The notes beneath the pieces are model-generated. The model made no database searches. It was given only the letters and a program-made list of their open reading frames with translations, and had not been told where the DNA came from. From Salinibius halmophilus (GTDB lineage: Bacteria; Pseudomonadota; Gammaproteobacteria; Pseudomonadales; Natronospirillaceae): a stretch of 64,000 bases of DNA. The stretch is from the NCBI RefSeq assembly GCF_003577475.1, contig NZ_QPEP01000014.1:1-64000 (forward strand), read 5' to 3'. Below, piece after piece: positions 36,550 through 46,524 of the stretch (its first letter is position 1; each line of letters starts with the position of its first letter). The position numbers were made by a program, and so were the translations under genes.

Positions 36550-37434
36550 ATGAGTACTAAAACCGAAAAACTAGCCCTATTGTTTGCCCTCGCCGCGGTG
36601 GCTCTGTGGTCAACGGTGGCCACGGCATTTGAACTAGCGCTGCGCCACTACTCGCCGCTAACCCTGCTGACCATTGCCAGCAGCACCTCGATGTTGGTGC
36701 TCTGGCTACTTAGCCGACATCAGCTTGCCAGCTGCTGGCAGATCATTCGCCAGCACACAGGATTGGCCATTAGCGTCGCCATCATCAACCCCACGGCTTA
36801 CTACTTGGTGTTGTTTGCAGCCTATGATTTGCTACCGGGCTCGCAAGCCCAAGCGTTGAACTATAGCTGGGCTATGGTTTTGCCCATTATGGCGGCGATC
36901 TTTTTGCGCCAGCGCCTACATTGGTACGACTGGTTAGCCATGCTAGTGGCCTACACTGGGGTGGTCATCATTGCCAGCCAAGGGCAACCTGAACTGCCTG
37001 ATAACCTAGCCGGTGTGGGCTTGGCTTTGGGCTCAACGCTGCTGTGGGCAAGCTATTGGATCATCACCCGGGCAAGCCAGTTTAACGCCACCACGCTGAT
37101 GACCGTCGGGTTTACCCTCGCCACGCCTATGTTGTGGCTATTGAGTGCCTGGCAAGGTGAGCTGCCAAGCCTTACTTGGCAGGGTAACGTGGCGGCCATT
37201 TATGTGGGTATTTTTGAAATGGGCATCACCTTTGTTTTATGGGGCAAAGCCCTCGCCCTGACTCAACACACCGCACGCACCAGTAACCTAATTTTTTTAT
37301 CGCCGTTTATCTCGCTGGTGCTACTGGCCGTTATTGTTGGCGAGCAGATCCACCCAAGCACAGTGCTCGGGTTAATCTGCATTGTGCTGGCAATACTTTT
37401 CCAACAATGGCGCGGTGCGGGTATGTCCAACTAA
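36550..37434 (+). CDS. EamA/DMT family transporter
   Basis: The 294 residues fold into about ten membrane helices in two EamA repeats. The second repeat has GLALGSTLLWASYWIITR and the final helices LIFLSPFISLVLLAVIVGEQI, typical of drug/metabolite exporters. The start LLFALAAVALWSTVATAFELAL resembles YddG-like aromatic amino-acid exporters; substrate is not certain. It ends five bp from the opposing yqhA-like gene. Confidence 0.9.
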   Translation: MSTKTEKLALLFALAAVALWSTVATAFELALRHYSPLTLLTIASSTSMLVLWLLSRHQLASCWQIIRQHTGLAISVAIINPTAYYLVLFAAYDLLPGSQAQALNYSWAMVLPIMAAIFLRQRLHWYDWLAMLVAYTGVVIIASQGQPELPDNLAGVGLALGSTLLWASYWIITRASQFNATTLMTVGFTLATPMLWLLSAWQGELPSLTWQGNVAAIYVGIFEMGITFVLWGKALALTQHTARTSNLIFLSPFISLVLLAVIVGEQIHPSTVLGLICIVLAILFQQWRGAGMSN

Positions 37435-37438
37435 AGAT

Positions 37439-37939
37439 TTACGGGCGACGCGCGATGTAATCGGTTAACGCGAACAATACGCCCGATACCACAAAGGTGG
37501 TGTGAATGCCGACCTTCCACCACAGGATATCCGGGCTGTACTCGGCTAGGTTGATAAATACCTTGAGTAGCTCAACGGTTGAAATGGCAACAATGGCACT
37601 GATTAACTTCATTTTTAACGCCGAAAAACCAACCTTGCCCATCCATGATGGCCGGTCTTCATGGTCATCAACGCCTAGCTTGGAAACAAAGTTTTCATAG
37701 CCACTAAATGCAACGATCAGCAATAACCCCGCAAGCAGCGCAGTATCGACCAGAGTTAGGGTGGAGATAATTACTTCTGCTGCGGTGTTCTCAAATACGC
37801 CGATCACCAGCTTGAATAGTGTGACGCTAAATTTGAACAGCAGCGCTAGTATCGCAATGATCAAACCAATAAAAAATGGCGCCAGCAACCAGCGGGTAGC
37901 AAAGAACCATTTTTCGACATTTTTTTCGAGCTTACTCAT
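37439..37939 (-). CDS. YqhA/UPF0114 family membrane protein
   Basis: The 166 residues start EKWFFATRWLLAPFFIGL and contain four hydrophobic segments with VAFSGYENFVSKL and the STVELLKVFIN helix, as in UPF0114 (YqhA) proteins. Function is not known. It stands alone on the minus strand upstream of the Yej-type operon end. Confidence 0.88.
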   Translation of the reverse strand: MSKLEKNVEKWFFATRWLLAPFFIGLIIAILALLFKFSVTLFKLVIGVFENTAAEVIISTLTLVDTALLAGLLLIVAFSGYENFVSKLGVDDHEDRPSWMGKVGFSALKMKLISAIVAISTVELLKVFINLAEYSPDILWWKVGIHTTFVVSGVLFALTDYIARRP

Positions 37940-38023
37940 ATGCCCTCACGTTTTAAAAACAGAGGGCAATTGTGCCATGTGGTTATGAAGAATGACGAAT
38001 GAATAGTTCGCAAGATTTGCAGC

Positions 38024-38111
38024 CGTAGGTTGCACGGCGCGTGTGTTTGCGCCGGGCAACATGTGTCACCACCGGTCAATGTTTCCCAAACCTGCGGTTT
38101 GTAAAACCTAC
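38024..38111. repeat. GTAGGTT-type dispersed repeat, copy 1
   Basis: An 88-bp element with inverted ends CGTAGGT and ACCTAC. Inside are two hairpins, GCACGGC..GCCGGGC and AAACCTGCGGTTT. It is nearly identical over its right half (38061-38111) to copy 2 at 44703-44786. Its right end supplies the TAG stop of the downstream ATPase gene of the Yej-type operon. Confidence 0.85.
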
Positions 38112-39076
38112 TCGTTAAGAAAACAAGCGGCTTCGTGGCCTTCGCTCAGGGTAATCAACTGTGGTTGTTCAGTGACACACCTATCCATTGCACGCGGGCA
38201 GCGCGCGGCGAAGTGGCAGCCTTTTGGTGGATTGATTGGCGATGGCACATCTCCGGTTAGTCGAATGCGCTCACGGTCGCGCTGGCGCGGATCGGGAATA
38301 GGAATCGCATCAATCAATGACTGGGTGTACGGGTGTTTTGGTGATGAATAAATGGTATGCGCGTCGGTTAGCTCTACCACACGGCCTAGGTACATCACCG
38401 CCACACGATCCGATACGTGACGCACAACCGACAGGTCGTGGGCAATAAAAATTAGCGCTAGGTTCATTTCTTGCTGCAGGTCGAGTAACAGGTTCAGCAC
38501 CTGCGACTGCACAGAAACATCTAGTGCCGACACCGACTCGTCACAAACAATGACCTTAGGCTTTAATGAAATGGCGCGGGCAATGCCAATACGCTGGCGC
38601 TGACCACCAGAAAACTCATGCGGATAGCGGTCTACTGCATCACGTGGTAAACCAACGCGCTCTAGCAGTGCTTTGGCGCGTTCGCGACGCTCAGCTGGGG
38701 TGCCAATGCCGTGCACCATCATGGGTTCTTCTAAAATCATGCCAATGGTGTGGCGCGCATTGAGCGACTCCATTGGATCTTGGAAGATAATCTGAATATC
38801 TTGGCGCAATCGACGCATGGCCTTTTCGCCCAAATGCGTGATGTCTTGGCCTTCAAACTCAATAGTGCCTGCAGTGGGTTCATGCAGGCGTAGCAGGGTT
38901 TTGCCAAGCGTGGATTTACCACAACCCGACTCGCCAACTAAACCTAGGGTTTCACCTGGGTACAAGTCAAACGACACGCCATCAACGGCATAAACAAAGT
39001 TTTTCTTCTGAAATAATCCACCACCCAGTTTGAAGTGCTGCTTGAGCTGGCGAATACGTAAAATTGGTTCAGCCAT
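38108..39076 (-). CDS. Peptide ABC transporter ATP-binding protein (OppF/DppF-like)
   Basis: The 322 residues carry Walker [10 protein letters not shown], the Q-loop, signature SGGQRQR, Walker [13 protein letters not shown] and a C-terminal oligopeptide-type extension with GCHFAARCP Cys cluster. It starts two bases after its partner ATPase and ends the operon. The final codons run into the repeat at 38024-38111, which provides the TAG stop, so the natural C-terminus may have been altered. Confidence 0.93.
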   Translation of the reverse strand: MAEPILRIRQLKQHFKLGGGLFQKKNFVYAVDGVSFDLYPGETLGLVGESGCGKSTLGKTLLRLHEPTAGTIEFEGQDITHLGEKAMRRLRQDIQIIFQDPMESLNARHTIGMILEEPMMVHGIGTPAERRERAKALLERVGLPRDAVDRYPHEFSGGQRQRIGIARAISLKPKVIVCDESVSALDVSVQSQVLNLLLDLQQEMNLALIFIAHDLSVVRHVSDRVAVMYLGRVVELTDAHTIYSSPKHPYTQSLIDAIPIPDPRQRDRERIRLTGDVPSPINPPKGCHFAARCPRAMDRCVTEQPQLITLSEGHEAACFLNE

Positions 39077-39078
39077 AA

Positions 39079-40077
39079 TTATGCCTCCGCACGCTTCTGG
39101 TTAAGGGTTTGCCATTGCCAGCAAAATACTTTGTGGTCACTGGCTATCAGAGTTTGCTCTGGCGTTTGCTGGCATTGATCGGTGGCGAAATCACAACGGT
39201 TTTGGAACCTGCAGCCAGATGGCATGTTTAACAGGCTAGGCACCGATCCAGGAATGGTAGGCAGCTGAGTACGTGGTTGGCTGTCTAACTTGGGAATCGA
39301 GCTCAACAAACCATGAGTGTATGGGTGGCTTGGGTTTTCAAATAGTTTAAATACATCGGCTTGCTCAGCCGCACGGCCGGCATACATCACGACCACTTCG
39401 TCGCACATTTCAGCCACAACGCCTAGGTCGTGGGTAATAAAAATAATCGACATGCCATTGTCGTCTTGCAGTTTTTTCATCAAGTCGAGAATCTGCGCTT
39501 GAATGGTCACGTCGAGCGCTGTGGTAGGCTCATCGGCAATCAAGATATCTGGCTCACACGCCAGTGCAATGGCAATCATTACGCGCTGGCGCATACCACC
39601 AGACAACTGGTGTGGGTATTCGTCAAAACGCTTGGCTGGCTCGGGAATACCAACCTTTTCCAACATGCGTATGGCTTTTTGCTTACGCTTGTCTTTATCG
39701 TAATCTGGCCGGTGTAGTTCGTACACCTCGCAAATTTGCCGCCCCACAGTATGTACTGGGTTTAGCGCAGTCATGGGTTCTTGGAAGATCATCGAGATCT
39801 TATCGCCACGAACCTTGTACATGTCTTCTTTAGATAAGGTGGCGAGGTTTTTACCATCGTAAAGAATCTCGCCACTGACAATCTTGCCATGAGGCTGCGG
39901 TAGCAACCTCATGATCGACGCAGCGGTGACCGACTTGCCGCAGCCAGACTCGCCCACAATGCCCAATGTTTTACCTTTTGGAACATCGAAGCTCACGCCG
40001 TCTAGCACGCGAACAGTTCCAGACTCGACGGTAAATTCCGTACAGAGATTACGTACCGAGAGAATGGTGTCGGTCAT
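39079..40077 (-). CDS. Peptide ABC transporter ATP-binding protein (OppD/DppD-like)
   Basis: The 332 residues show Walker [10 protein letters not shown], signature LSGGMRQR, Walker [13 protein letters not shown] and a C-terminal GCRFQNRCD segment. In E. coli Yej the two ATPase domains are fused in YejF; here they are separate genes, as in Dpp/Opp systems. It lies 13 bp after the binding-protein gene. Confidence 0.93.
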   Translation of the reverse strand: MTDTILSVRNLCTEFTVESGTVRVLDGVSFDVPKGKTLGIVGESGCGKSVTAASIMRLLPQPHGKIVSGEILYDGKNLATLSKEDMYKVRGDKISMIFQEPMTALNPVHTVGRQICEVYELHRPDYDKDKRKQKAIRMLEKVGIPEPAKRFDEYPHQLSGGMRQRVMIAIALACEPDILIADEPTTALDVTIQAQILDLMKKLQDDNGMSIIFITHDLGVVAEMCDEVVVMYAGRAAEQADVFKLFENPSHPYTHGLLSSIPKLDSQPRTQLPTIPGSVPSLLNMPSGCRFQNRCDFATDQCQQTPEQTLIASDHKVFCWQWQTLNQKRAEA

Positions 40078-40090
40078 TTGTCGCTCCTAC

Positions 40091-41986
40091 TTACTTCGCT
40101 TGGTATGTGCGATCAATGATGTTGATCTGGTCTAACTTCTCACCGGCTGCTTTAGCGGCCAGGGTGCGCTCTTTTTCTTCTTGGTCTACCCAGAAGCGGT
40201 GATAACCACCTACGCCGTATAGGTACTGAGAGTCAGTTAGTGACGTACCTGGCTCTTCAGGTAACTTCAACCAACGCCAGTGCACATAGCGGTCAAATGG
40301 AACTGAGTACGTTGGAATAAACGCCGCACTCTCCATAATGATTTCTTCCGCTTTATGGTTCGCTGCTTCGCGCGCCGCAGGGTCAAACTCGTTGCGGTAG
40401 GCTTCGAGGTACTGGTCCAGCTCTGGATCACGCATCATAGTAAAGCTGTTGGTGTTGGCTTTGGCGTTTTCTGAATGGAAATACTGGAAGTGATCTGGGA
40501 AGAAAGACGTACCCATACCAATGAACGCAGCCTGGTGGTTTTTCTCTTGTGCTGCCGTCCAACCTTGCGAGCCCTCAATAAAGGTTAGCTTTAGGTTTAA
40601 GCCAGCTTTTTTCGCTTCTTCGGTCAAAATGGCAACACGCTCAGTGTGAGCATTCCACATATAAAGCAGTTCAACGACTAGCTCTTGGCCTTGATCATTC
40701 ATCAAGAAGCCATTCGGACCAATTTGGTCGTAACCGGCTTTAGCAAAATGCTCGCGTGCTAGGTCTGGGTCGAAGTCGTAACGTTTTACGTCAGGATTCG
40801 TGTAACGACCATAACCAGAACCAACGGTACGCATATGCGTGTAGTCACCGCGTAGTGCTTGATTGATCATTTTTTCGATATTCAGCGACGCTGCCACACC
40901 CAAGCGAATGTCTTTGTTCGCTAATAGAGGGTGATCTTGGTTTAGCCAAATACCCGCCAAGCCCTGAGGTGCATCGGCATATACCCAGGTTTTTGCTAGG
41001 TAGCCATTCGCCCAAGCAGAGTAGTTGTCGTTAAAGCTGTGCCACTGTTCAGGCCATACCAATGCCAATGCATCAATCTCACCTTTGTTGAGGGCTTGCT
41101 TTTGAATGTCTAGGTCACGAACAATTTCAATGTTGATTTTGTCAACATTGTAACGGCCTTGGAAGTACTTCAGGTCTTTCGCCCACCAGTCTGGGTTGCG
41201 CTCCATGGTGATTTTTTTACCCATGTCAATTTCAGTGAAATTGTAGGCGGATAGCACTGGGAAGATGGTCCAGTTTTGCTCACGAATAAACTCTTCGTTG
41301 AGTACTGGCTTCACGGCATGCTCAGGAATCGCATGGATAGAGTTCAACTGGTATAACAACTCATCTGGTGCTTTTTTCGAGTTCGCCACCACCTTAATGG
41401 TGTGCTCATCTACCTTAGCAATTTCAACAATTTCTTCGGTGAAGTAGTTTTTATACCAAGGCGCTTGTAGTGGTTCGTAAGTTAGGAACTCTTGACCAAA
41501 CACGTAGTCGTCGGCCGTTAGTGGCTCACCATCCGACCAGCGCGCATTTTCGTTTAACTTAAAGTAAATGGTTTTGCCGTCTTCACCATACGCCCAATGC
41601 GTTGCAACATACGGCACATAGTTACGCGTATTTGGGTGCATGAGCACTGGCGTGGTCCAAGTAGAGCGAACATAGGTAGCAAACGCGCTGTTTGAGTCAG
41701 GACCAAAGCCACGAATGGTGAGTGGGAAAGACGAATCAGCGTAAGTAATTTCGCCACCTTTTGGTGCATCCACGTTGGCGAACACTGGGTCTGAGTCATT
41801 GGTTAGCCATTCAATGTTTGCCGGCAGCTCTGCTGTTGCTGGGTAAGCGCTGGCAGCAGTGGTTTGCTCGGCCACATCGGCGTTGGCAGCAGGGGTTTCG
41901 TTAGACTCACTACCACAGCCAGCTAATAAAGCGCTAGACAGGATAGCGGCAGAAAGCAAACCCATTACGGGCTTTATCGGTTTCAT
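40091..41986 (-). CDS. YejA-like extracellular solute-binding lipoprotein (family 5)
   Basis: The 631 residues begin with a signal peptide and lipobox (LLAGCGSE), a low-complexity linker and a family 5 peptide-binding fold. The segment VDAPKGGEITYADSS near residue 73 and PDWWAKDL are typical of the YejA/microcin C branch, which binds larger peptides. It lies between the permease and ATPase genes. Confidence 0.9.
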   Translation of the reverse strand: MKPIKPVMGLLSAAILSSALLAGCGSESNETPAANADVAEQTTAASAYPATAELPANIEWLTNDSDPVFANVDAPKGGEITYADSSFPLTIRGFGPDSNSAFATYVRSTWTTPVLMHPNTRNYVPYVATHWAYGEDGKTIYFKLNENARWSDGEPLTADDYVFGQEFLTYEPLQAPWYKNYFTEEIVEIAKVDEHTIKVVANSKKAPDELLYQLNSIHAIPEHAVKPVLNEEFIREQNWTIFPVLSAYNFTEIDMGKKITMERNPDWWAKDLKYFQGRYNVDKINIEIVRDLDIQKQALNKGEIDALALVWPEQWHSFNDNYSAWANGYLAKTWVYADAPQGLAGIWLNQDHPLLANKDIRLGVAASLNIEKMINQALRGDYTHMRTVGSGYGRYTNPDVKRYDFDPDLAREHFAKAGYDQIGPNGFLMNDQGQELVVELLYMWNAHTERVAILTEEAKKAGLNLKLTFIEGSQGWTAAQEKNHQAAFIGMGTSFFPDHFQYFHSENAKANTNSFTMMRDPELDQYLEAYRNEFDPAAREAANHKAEEIIMESAAFIPTYSVPFDRYVHWRWLKLPEEPGTSLTDSQYLYGVGGYHRFWVDQEEKERTLAAKAAGEKLDQINIIDRTYQAK

Positions 41987-42046
41987 GCTTTGTCCCTCGT
42001 ATTGTTATGTTTTTATAGGCCCAGCTTTGCTGGGCGGGTTGTGAAC

Positions 42047-43141
42047 TTATTCGTATTTGGTGTATCGCTTAGGGTCGAAGGCTTCGCGAATGGCTTCACC
42101 GATAAACTGCACCAGCACCAAAATCAGCGTTGTGGCGGCAATGGCAGACGACACAATCCACGGGCTGTCTAGGTGGGCTTTACCCTGCTTCAATAGCTCG
42201 CCTAAGCTTGGGGTTGGTGGTTTTACACCAAAACCAAGGTAGTCAAGCGACGTTAAGGCGCCAATGGCGGCAACCATGAAAAATGGCACCATGGTGACAA
42301 TCATGACCATGGTATTGGGCAGAATGTGGCTAATGATGATGCGACGGTTCGATACCCCAATAGACTTAGCTGCCATCACATAATCACGGGCGCGCTCTTT
42401 GTAGGTCATTGAGCGCATATACCAAGTAGAGGCCATCCAGCCAAAAAGAATGTAGATCAGTGCTAGTACCCACACGCTTGGCTGGAGAATATTGGCGACC
42501 ACCATGATGATGTATAAAAACGGCACCACCGTCATAATCTCAATCAAACGCTGACCCACTAGGTCGACCCAACCACCGTAGTAGCCCATCATGCAACCAA
42601 ATATCACACCTATGGTCATACTGACCGCCACCGTTGTAATGGCGAACGTCATGGCGACACGAAAGCCATAAACTAGGCGGGCGAGTACATCACGACCAAT
42701 GGCATCGGTGCCTAAATAGTGCTCGCGCTCCATACTAGGTGGGTAAGGTGGAAAGCTGCCTTCAATAAAGTCTTGTTCGTAAGCATTCCAAGGTACAAGA
42801 GGCATGATGACAAAGTTGTCACCCCCCTCGGCGGCGAACTTGGCTTGCAGGTCGCGGTAATTGGTCTCGTACTGATAGTCGAGGCCAAACTCGGTACCCA
42901 CGTAAACATCTGAGTAAGTTGGGAAGTACAGCTTGCCTTCGTACTTCACGAGCAATGCTCGGTTATTAATAAATAGCTCAGCAAACAATGAGAACAACAG
43001 TAAACCAGCCAAAATTAAAAACGACACATAACCGCGGCGAATGGCACGAAAGCGGCGCAGCTTTTTAAGCGTTAACGGGCTAAAAAACTCACGTTTGGCT
43101 TTAGCCGCTGGCGCTGTTTGATTAATCGCTTGATCCGTCAT
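42047..43141 (-). CDS. Peptide ABC transporter permease (YejE-like)
   Basis: The 364 residues begin with RFRAIRRGYVSFLIL and the large periplasmic insert LLVKYEGKLYFPTYSDVY characteristic of YejE, followed by five membrane helices and the EAA-like loop AAKSIGVSNRRIIISHILPN that touches the ATPases. It starts two bases after yejB-like ends. Confidence 0.93.
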   Translation of the reverse strand: MTDQAINQTAPAAKAKREFFSPLTLKKLRRFRAIRRGYVSFLILAGLLLFSLFAELFINNRALLVKYEGKLYFPTYSDVYVGTEFGLDYQYETNYRDLQAKFAAEGGDNFVIMPLVPWNAYEQDFIEGSFPPYPPSMEREHYLGTDAIGRDVLARLVYGFRVAMTFAITTVAVSMTIGVIFGCMMGYYGGWVDLVGQRLIEIMTVVPFLYIIMVVANILQPSVWVLALIYILFGWMASTWYMRSMTYKERARDYVMAAKSIGVSNRRIIISHILPNTMVMIVTMVPFFMVAAIGALTSLDYLGFGVKPPTPSLGELLKQGKAHLDSPWIVSSAIAATTLILVLVQFIGEAIREAFDPKRYTKYE

Positions 43142-43143
43142 GT

Positions 43144-44163
43144 TTAGCTCCCGTACTTCACGCGTGGGTCAACTAAGGCAACCAGAATGTCTGAAACGAT
43201 GTTGCCAACGAGGAATAAAATGGTGGTAATAGACAGCAGTCCCATCACCACTGGATAGTCGTTATTCACTAGCGCTTCAAAACTTAGCAAGCCAATGCCG
43301 TCGATGTTAAAAATCACTTCAATCAATACCGAACCGGCAAAGAAAACCGTTAAGAAGTTGCCAAAGTGTGAGGCCAATGGAATCAAACTATTGCGCAAGG
43401 CGTGGCCCATAACCGCTTGTTTAAACGACAAGCCTTTCGCCACGGCGGTGCGCACATAATCGGCACTGAGGTTTTCCATTAGGTTGTTTTTCATGGTGAC
43501 CGTTAGCACGGCGAAGTCGGCAATGAGGTAACAGATTAATGGCAGCGTGGTGTGCCACATTACATCTTTCACCTGACCCCAGAAGGTGAGGTCATCAAAG
43601 TTATCACTGGTAAAGCCGCCCATCGGGAATATTTGCAGGTCGAACGACAACCACGACAACAGCAGGATACCCACGATATAGCCTGGCACCGCGTAACCAA
43701 TAAAGATTAACCAAGAGGTGACGTTATCAATGACTCCGTTGTGGCGCATGGCTTTTACAATGCCAAGCGGAATGGAAATGAGATAAGAGATTAGAAACGT
43801 ACTGATGCCAAAAAACGCCGCCACAGGCAAACGTTCAGCAATCATATCGATTACCGGCATATAAAAACGTTGGCTGTAGCCAAGGTCAAATGTAAGCACC
43901 GAGCCTAGCCAATCAAGGTAAGCAGTCGGGATGGGCTCATCTAAGCCGTAGTATTCTTTTAGCTCGTTGATTTGCCGGTCGGTCAGCATCATCGAGGTAC
44001 GCGACCCACCACCACTCTCGGCACCGCCCATAGCAGACGATTCCATGATGATGCGCTCAACCGGGCCACCTGGCACAAACCGCGTCAGGGCGAAAATTAA
44101 GAAGGTCGCCCCTAAAAATGTTGGGATCAGCAGCAACAAGCGCCGAAGAAAATACTGTTTCAC
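43144..44163 (-). CDS. Peptide ABC transporter permease (YejB-like)
   Basis: The 339 residues begin VKQYFLRRLLLLIPTFLG and end in DILVALVDPRVKYG, with six membrane helices and the loop AVAKGLSFKQAVMGHALRNSLIP. A long hydrophilic insert after helix 1 (about residues 38-70) is usual for YejB. I chose GTG 44163 because AGGAG lies six to seven bases upstream; an earlier start would add ten atypical residues. First gene of the operon. Confidence 0.93.
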   Translation of the reverse strand: MKQYFLRRLLLLIPTFLGATFLIFALTRFVPGGPVERIIMESSAMGGAESGGGSRTSMMLTDRQINELKEYYGLDEPIPTAYLDWLGSVLTFDLGYSQRFYMPVIDMIAERLPVAAFFGISTFLISYLISIPLGIVKAMRHNGVIDNVTSWLIFIGYAVPGYIVGILLLSWLSFDLQIFPMGGFTSDNFDDLTFWGQVKDVMWHTTLPLICYLIADFAVLTVTMKNNLMENLSADYVRTAVAKGLSFKQAVMGHALRNSLIPLASHFGNFLTVFFAGSVLIEVIFNIDGIGLLSFEALVNNDYPVVMGLLSITTILFLVGNIVSDILVALVDPRVKYGS

Positions 44164-44702
44164 TCTACTCTCCTGCCTGCTAACAACGCACAAGCCGATT
44201 TAGTTCTTATCAACAGATATACAGGAGCGGTTAAGACTGTAAAGACGGTGGTCGAAAGTTTCCTACTTCCATCCACAGCGAGGGAGGCTGAGCAAGTCGC
44301 TTCCTGCATTTTTGTGATTCACATCTCATACTGCACTTGATACACATCAGCAGTCAACGGCGAAAACCAAACAGAAACGACTTGCGTAAAAGATATGCTA
44401 CTTAGTATGTAATTTACTTACCATTAGCGCACCGTATAATTTATACATCTATTAATTCATTATTTATAATATTTTATTTATTTTTTCTGATTTATTTTAA
44501 ATTTATACAAATAATAAAAATATTTTTGAAGATTCAATTTCTAACAATGACCTTGATCGACAAAGCCAATGTAAAGAGAGAGTTACAGAAATTGGTATCG
44601 GTTTTAGTTGAAATTGGCTAATTTGCCGCAAGGATTTCACATTAACGGAACAGCGCCGAGCTCGATTGATCGTTATTTGAACGGCGCTGATTTTGGTTAT
44701 CG
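44164..44702. other. Gene-free region with AT-rich block
   Basis: About 540 bp lie between yejB-like and the repeat after the mdl pair. A block near 44380-44530 is strikingly AT-rich (long T and A runs, TTTATTTATTTTTT). It is unlike the surrounding sequence. An inverted repeat CAGCGCCG (44651-44658) / CGGCGCTG (44682-44689) follows. No ORF with a ribosome site is convincing. The yejB promoter should be in the left part. Confidence 0.6.
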
Positions 44703-44786
44703 CGTAGGTTTGACGAATCTTTGATTCGGCTAACATGTATCGCCACCGATCAATGTTTCCCAAACCTGCGGTTTGTAAAACCTACG
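44703..44786. repeat. GTAGGTT-type dispersed repeat, copy 2
   Basis: An 84-bp element with inverted ends CGTAGGT and ACCTACG. From ACATGTATCGCC to the right end it matches copy 1 with very few changes, including the AAACCTGCGGTTT hairpin. The left half has diverged. The right end provides the TAG stop codon of the mdlB-like gene. Confidence 0.85.
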
Positions 44787-46524
44787 CCGACAACTCAACT
44801 TCCTCTGCTTGATACTGATACAACTTGGCGTACCTGCCATTAGGTATGGTCAACAGGTCTTGGTGTAATCCACGCTCGGCTATGTGACCGTCGGCAAGCA
44901 GGATGATTTCATCAGCTTGGCGAATGGTGGATAACCGGTGCGCTACCACAATTAAGGTCACTTCCCCTTTAATCGCATCTAGCGCTTGTTGAATCAGCAT
45001 TTCGGTTTGCGAGTCGAGGCTGGCGGTGGCTTCATCTAATAACAATACCTTGGGCTCGGCTGCCAACGCCCGCGCCATGGCAATTAACTGGCGCTGACCT
45101 GTTGATAAATCCGACCCACCCTCGCCTAGCTCGGTGTCTAAGCCATTAGCCAGCTGATTCACCAGCGGGCGCAACTGGGCTTGATCGATGGCTTTTTGCA
45201 AGCTGGCTTCGCTGATATCACGATCCATGACTAGGTTCTCGCGCAAGGTGCCTACTTTAATGAAGGGCTCTTGCGGAATCAGGCCAATGCTTTGGGTTCG
45301 ATTCGCTTCACTCAAGCTATTGAGTGGTCGGCCATCAATCATGATTTGCCCGGGCTGCACTGGGTAGTGACCAAGCAGCAAGTTCAACAGGGTGGATTTA
45401 CCGGAGCCAGTACGCCCAACCAACCCAATGAACTTACCTTGTGGAATGTCGATATCCAGGTTGTGCAACACAGTGCGGTCGGCTTTATAAGCAAACGTTA
45501 GCTGGTTAATGGTGATACTGGCGTCCTGAATTGGCTGCTCGTCTTTGCCCTCGTCTTCAGCCGTTTGCTGTAGCAGGTTATACACGCGCTCACCCGCCAC
45601 CATAGCTGTTTGGAATAACGAAAAGCGCTGAGTAATTTCGATCAAGGGTTCACTAAAACGCCCTAAGTACATGACAAACGCATAGAGCACACCCACTTCG
45701 GCAACGCCGCCAATCACATCAAAACCAAATACCAAAATCATGGTTGCCAACACTGTGGTACTGATCATGTCCATGGCTGGGCGCAGGAACAAACCCGAGG
45801 TGCGAATGATGCGCATACGAGCATCGTACTGGCCTTCGTTCACTTTGCTGAAGGCATCACCATAACGCTGCGTTTGGTGCATGGCTTGCAATACTGACAT
45901 GCCATTGATGGCTTCAGAGATATGCACGTTTTGCTCGGCCCTACGCGCGCGTACATCAGCAACCGCTTTACCGGAAAACTTCTGGTACACATACACCAAC
46001 ACCAAAACGGCAGGAATCATCCCTAATGCCACTAGCATTAGCTGCACATCTAACAATGCCATGCCAATCAGAATGCCAATAATCAACACCAAGCCAGTTA
46101 GTATGCTGGATAGGAAGCTGACATAAAGCTCCAACAAACTTTCCGTGTCGTTGGTTATGCGCGACAACGTTTGGCCACTGATCGAGGTGTCGTGCCAGCG
46201 CATCGGTAAGCTCAGTACGTGGGCGAACACTTTTTTGCGCAGGTCGGCAATAATGCGCAGCGCAATGCCAGAGAACAGCCGGAACTGTATATAGCTACCA
46301 ATGCCAGAGACTACCACTGTTGCCACATAAACCGCCGCCAGCGTGGCAATCAGGTGCGACGCATAGTTACCTGGTACCAAGTAGTCATCGATAAATATTT
46401 TAACCAAAAATGGACCCGCCACCTCTGCCGCGGTAGCCACTAGTAATGTGGCAATCGCGATCAGAAAGACTTTTGGGCGCTGCTTAAGGGGGTCAACCAG
46501 CAGCTTAAATACCGCCTTATTCAA
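44782..46524 (-). CDS. ABC exporter half-transporter, MdlB-like
   Basis: The 580 residues join six membrane helices (about 20-300) to an ATPase with Walker A GRTGSGKSTL, signature LSTGQRQLIA and Walker B VLLLDEATASLD. I place the start at TTG 46524, eight bases inside mdlA-like, because GGAGA sits six bases upstream and the N-terminus then fits. With its partner it likely forms a heterodimeric MdlAB-type exporter; substrate unknown. The stop TAG belongs to the repeat. Confidence 0.9.
   Translation of the reverse strand: MNKAVFKLLVDPLKQRPKVFLIAIATLLVATAAEVAGPFLVKIFIDDYLVPGNYASHLIATLAAVYVATVVVSGIGSYIQFRLFSGIALRIIADLRKKVFAHVLSLPMRWHDTSISGQTLSRITNDTESLLELYVSFLSSILTGLVLIIGILIGMALLDVQLMLVALGMIPAVLVLVYVYQKFSGKAVADVRARRAEQNVHISEAINGMSVLQAMHQTQRYGDAFSKVNEGQYDARMRIIRTSGLFLRPAMDMISTTVLATMILVFGFDVIGGVAEVGVLYAFVMYLGRFSEPLIEITQRFSLFQTAMVAGERVYNLLQQTAEDEGKDEQPIQDASITINQLTFAYKADRTVLHNLDIDIPQGKFIGLVGRTGSGKSTLLNLLLGHYPVQPGQIMIDGRPLNSLSEANRTQSIGLIPQEPFIKVGTLRENLVMDRDISEASLQKAIDQAQLRPLVNQLANGLDTELGEGGSDLSTGQRQLIAMARALAAEPKVLLLDEATASLDSQTEMLIQQALDAIKGEVTLIVVAHRLSTIRQADEIILLADGHIAERGLHQDLLTIPNGRYAKLYQYQAEEVELSA

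Noticed and set aside
44503-44763. 86-codon minus-strand ORF in the AT-rich gap
   Set aside because: It begins inside the repeat copy, has no ribosome site and its composition is not protein-like.
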